This document shows, in pieces, positions 63,237 through 64,000 of a DNA stretch of 64,000 bases. Below the pieces are notes generated by a model that was not told where the DNA came from, did not search any database, and saw only the letters and a list, made by a program, of their open reading frames with translations. How positions within the stretch are numbered: position 1 is the stretch's first letter; every line of letters starts with the position of its first letter. A program made the translations under genes and the position numbers. Source of the stretch: Tupaia tana (Eukaryota; Chordata; Mammalia; Scandentia; Tupaiidae); the NCBI GenBank assembly GCA_026018925.1, contig JAKSZU010000008.1, positions 56,379,027 through 56,443,026 on the forward strand, in the 5' to 3' direction.

Positions 63237-64000
63237 TTCCAGCTCATTCAGACGCCACCTTCTCTAAGCACTCTGGACACAAAGTGGTCCCCTTCAGGCC
63301 TGGCATCATTCTCAAAGAATTAGAGATGCTTATAAACCCCTTTCATTCTTTCCTTTGGAGAAAACAAAACGTTTTTGTTCATTCCTATTATTTAACAAAA
63401 AATTGGACTGGCCTCTATCCCTGGTTCCCAGGAGAGAATCTCTAAACTGTATCTCTCAGTTGGTAGGAATATCTCTGCTACTTGTGAGTTTATGCTATGA
63501 GAATGCTTCATGGTCAGCTCCTAGACAGTTCTAGGATGGAAGATGGCCATGTTAGAAATACCAACTACATGATTAGAGGGCTAGGGCTTAGAGCCACATA
63601 TCAGCCTGACCTCCAAAAAGAGGCAAGAGCTTGGAGATAGAGTTCATGTGGCCAAGTATTCAATCATGCCTAAGTTTAGTTGAGTTTCCTAATTGGTAAT
63701 ACCCACTGATGTACTGTGTCCTGAGGACAAGGAGGCTTCGTATTTGGGACCCTCCCAGATCTCTTTTTATGCATCTGCTCATTTGGCTGGTCCTGACTTG
63801 TATCCTTTAAAGTAAAACTGTAAATATACGGAGATCACTTTCCTAAGTCCTGTGAATCATTATAACGAATTATCAAACCTGAAGAAGTAGTGTAAACTGC
63901 CAAATCTGCAGCCAGTTGGTAAAAAATACAGGTGAGGAGCCCCAGAACTTATGGACAGTGTGTGAAGGGAAGGAAATCTCATGGGAGGGCTGAGCCATTA
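63237..64000. other. Unannotated right edge
   Basis: No repeat or gene recognised. Confidence 0.4.

Noticed and set aside
1-64000. Bacterial features such as operons, CRISPR arrays, insertion sequences or prophage
   Set aside because: The sequence is vertebrate in character: MIR, L2, MaLR LTRs, SINEs and microsatellites. No regularly spaced direct repeats with unique spacers are present.

Overview
This window looks like nuclear DNA from a placental mammal: AT-rich, CpG-poor, and built almost entirely from layered interspersed repeats. I found no protein-coding exon, rRNA, functional tRNA, CRISPR array or operon. All long open frames are either repeat-derived (SINE, microsatellite, L2) or lack any family signature. 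Ancient mammal-wide repeats are present throughout: L2 and MIR, an L1 3' end, ERVL-MaLR-type LTRs, Tigger-type DNA transposons and hAT-Charlie elements. On top of these lies a dense, lineage-specific layer of about 45 tRNA-derived SINE copies (roughly one per 1.4 kb) and two families of mariner-like miniature elements.

Organism: there is no dimeric Alu, B1/B2, or any artiodactyl, carnivore or horse SINE that I recognise. There is one old 7SL-type monomer (44532-44641) and one MER1-like hAT element (29501-29883). 7SL SINEs are confined to Euarchontoglires, so together these point to a euarchontan that is not a typical primate. A colugo (Dermoptera) is my best guess, with tree shrew as an alternative. 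This is inference from memory of repeat families, not a database match.

SINE nomenclature used below. SINE-A: about 260 bp, with a tRNA-like head (A box like TGGCATAATGG, B box GGTTCAAGTCC), a body with GAGAGGAGAATGGAGGAGAA and a C5-7TG5-6 palindrome, a CT-rich stretch, the end motif CCCTATAGC and an A tail. SINE-B: older relatives of A, often with GGGCTAGCCC or GGGGCCAGCAGGTGG heads. SINE-C: a distinct family with the body motif CCCATGATCTRG and ending near CTCTCATAGAA. SINE-D: a short derivative (about 180-220 bp) joining the tRNA head directly to the CT-rich stretch and ending in a shared, ordered AT-rich tail. The youngest SINE-A copies (43845, 55067, 57435 and 62944) keep most CpGs and have target-site duplications of up to 19 bp.

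Layout. 1-7 kb: SINE-poor, with L2, a MITE, a MaLR-type LTR and a MER2-like element. 7-15 kb: an L1 3' end, a split LTR, a tandem SINE pair sharing one target site, and a long L2 (10.9-12.9 kb). 15-24 kb: a solo ERV LTR split by a MITE, MIRs and mariner MITEs. 24-33 kb: very SINE-rich, with a MER1-like element. 33-44 kb: L2s, LTR and SINE nests, including a duplicated SINE/LTR junction placed inside a Tigger element at 40.4-40.9 kb. 44-50.6 kb: free of the tRNA-SINE layer, with MIRs, L2 and the 7SL monomer. 50.6-64 kb: SINEs again, an L2 carrying the source of a 93-bp inverted copy (52.0 vs 53.6 kb), a 180-bp alternating TA/CA tract at 57.2 kb, and the youngest SINEs.

I see no gene system here. 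The most interesting content is the recent mobile-element history: a young SINE family with several structural subfamilies, a 70-80-bp palindromic mariner MITE present seven times, and two non-retroposition duplications.
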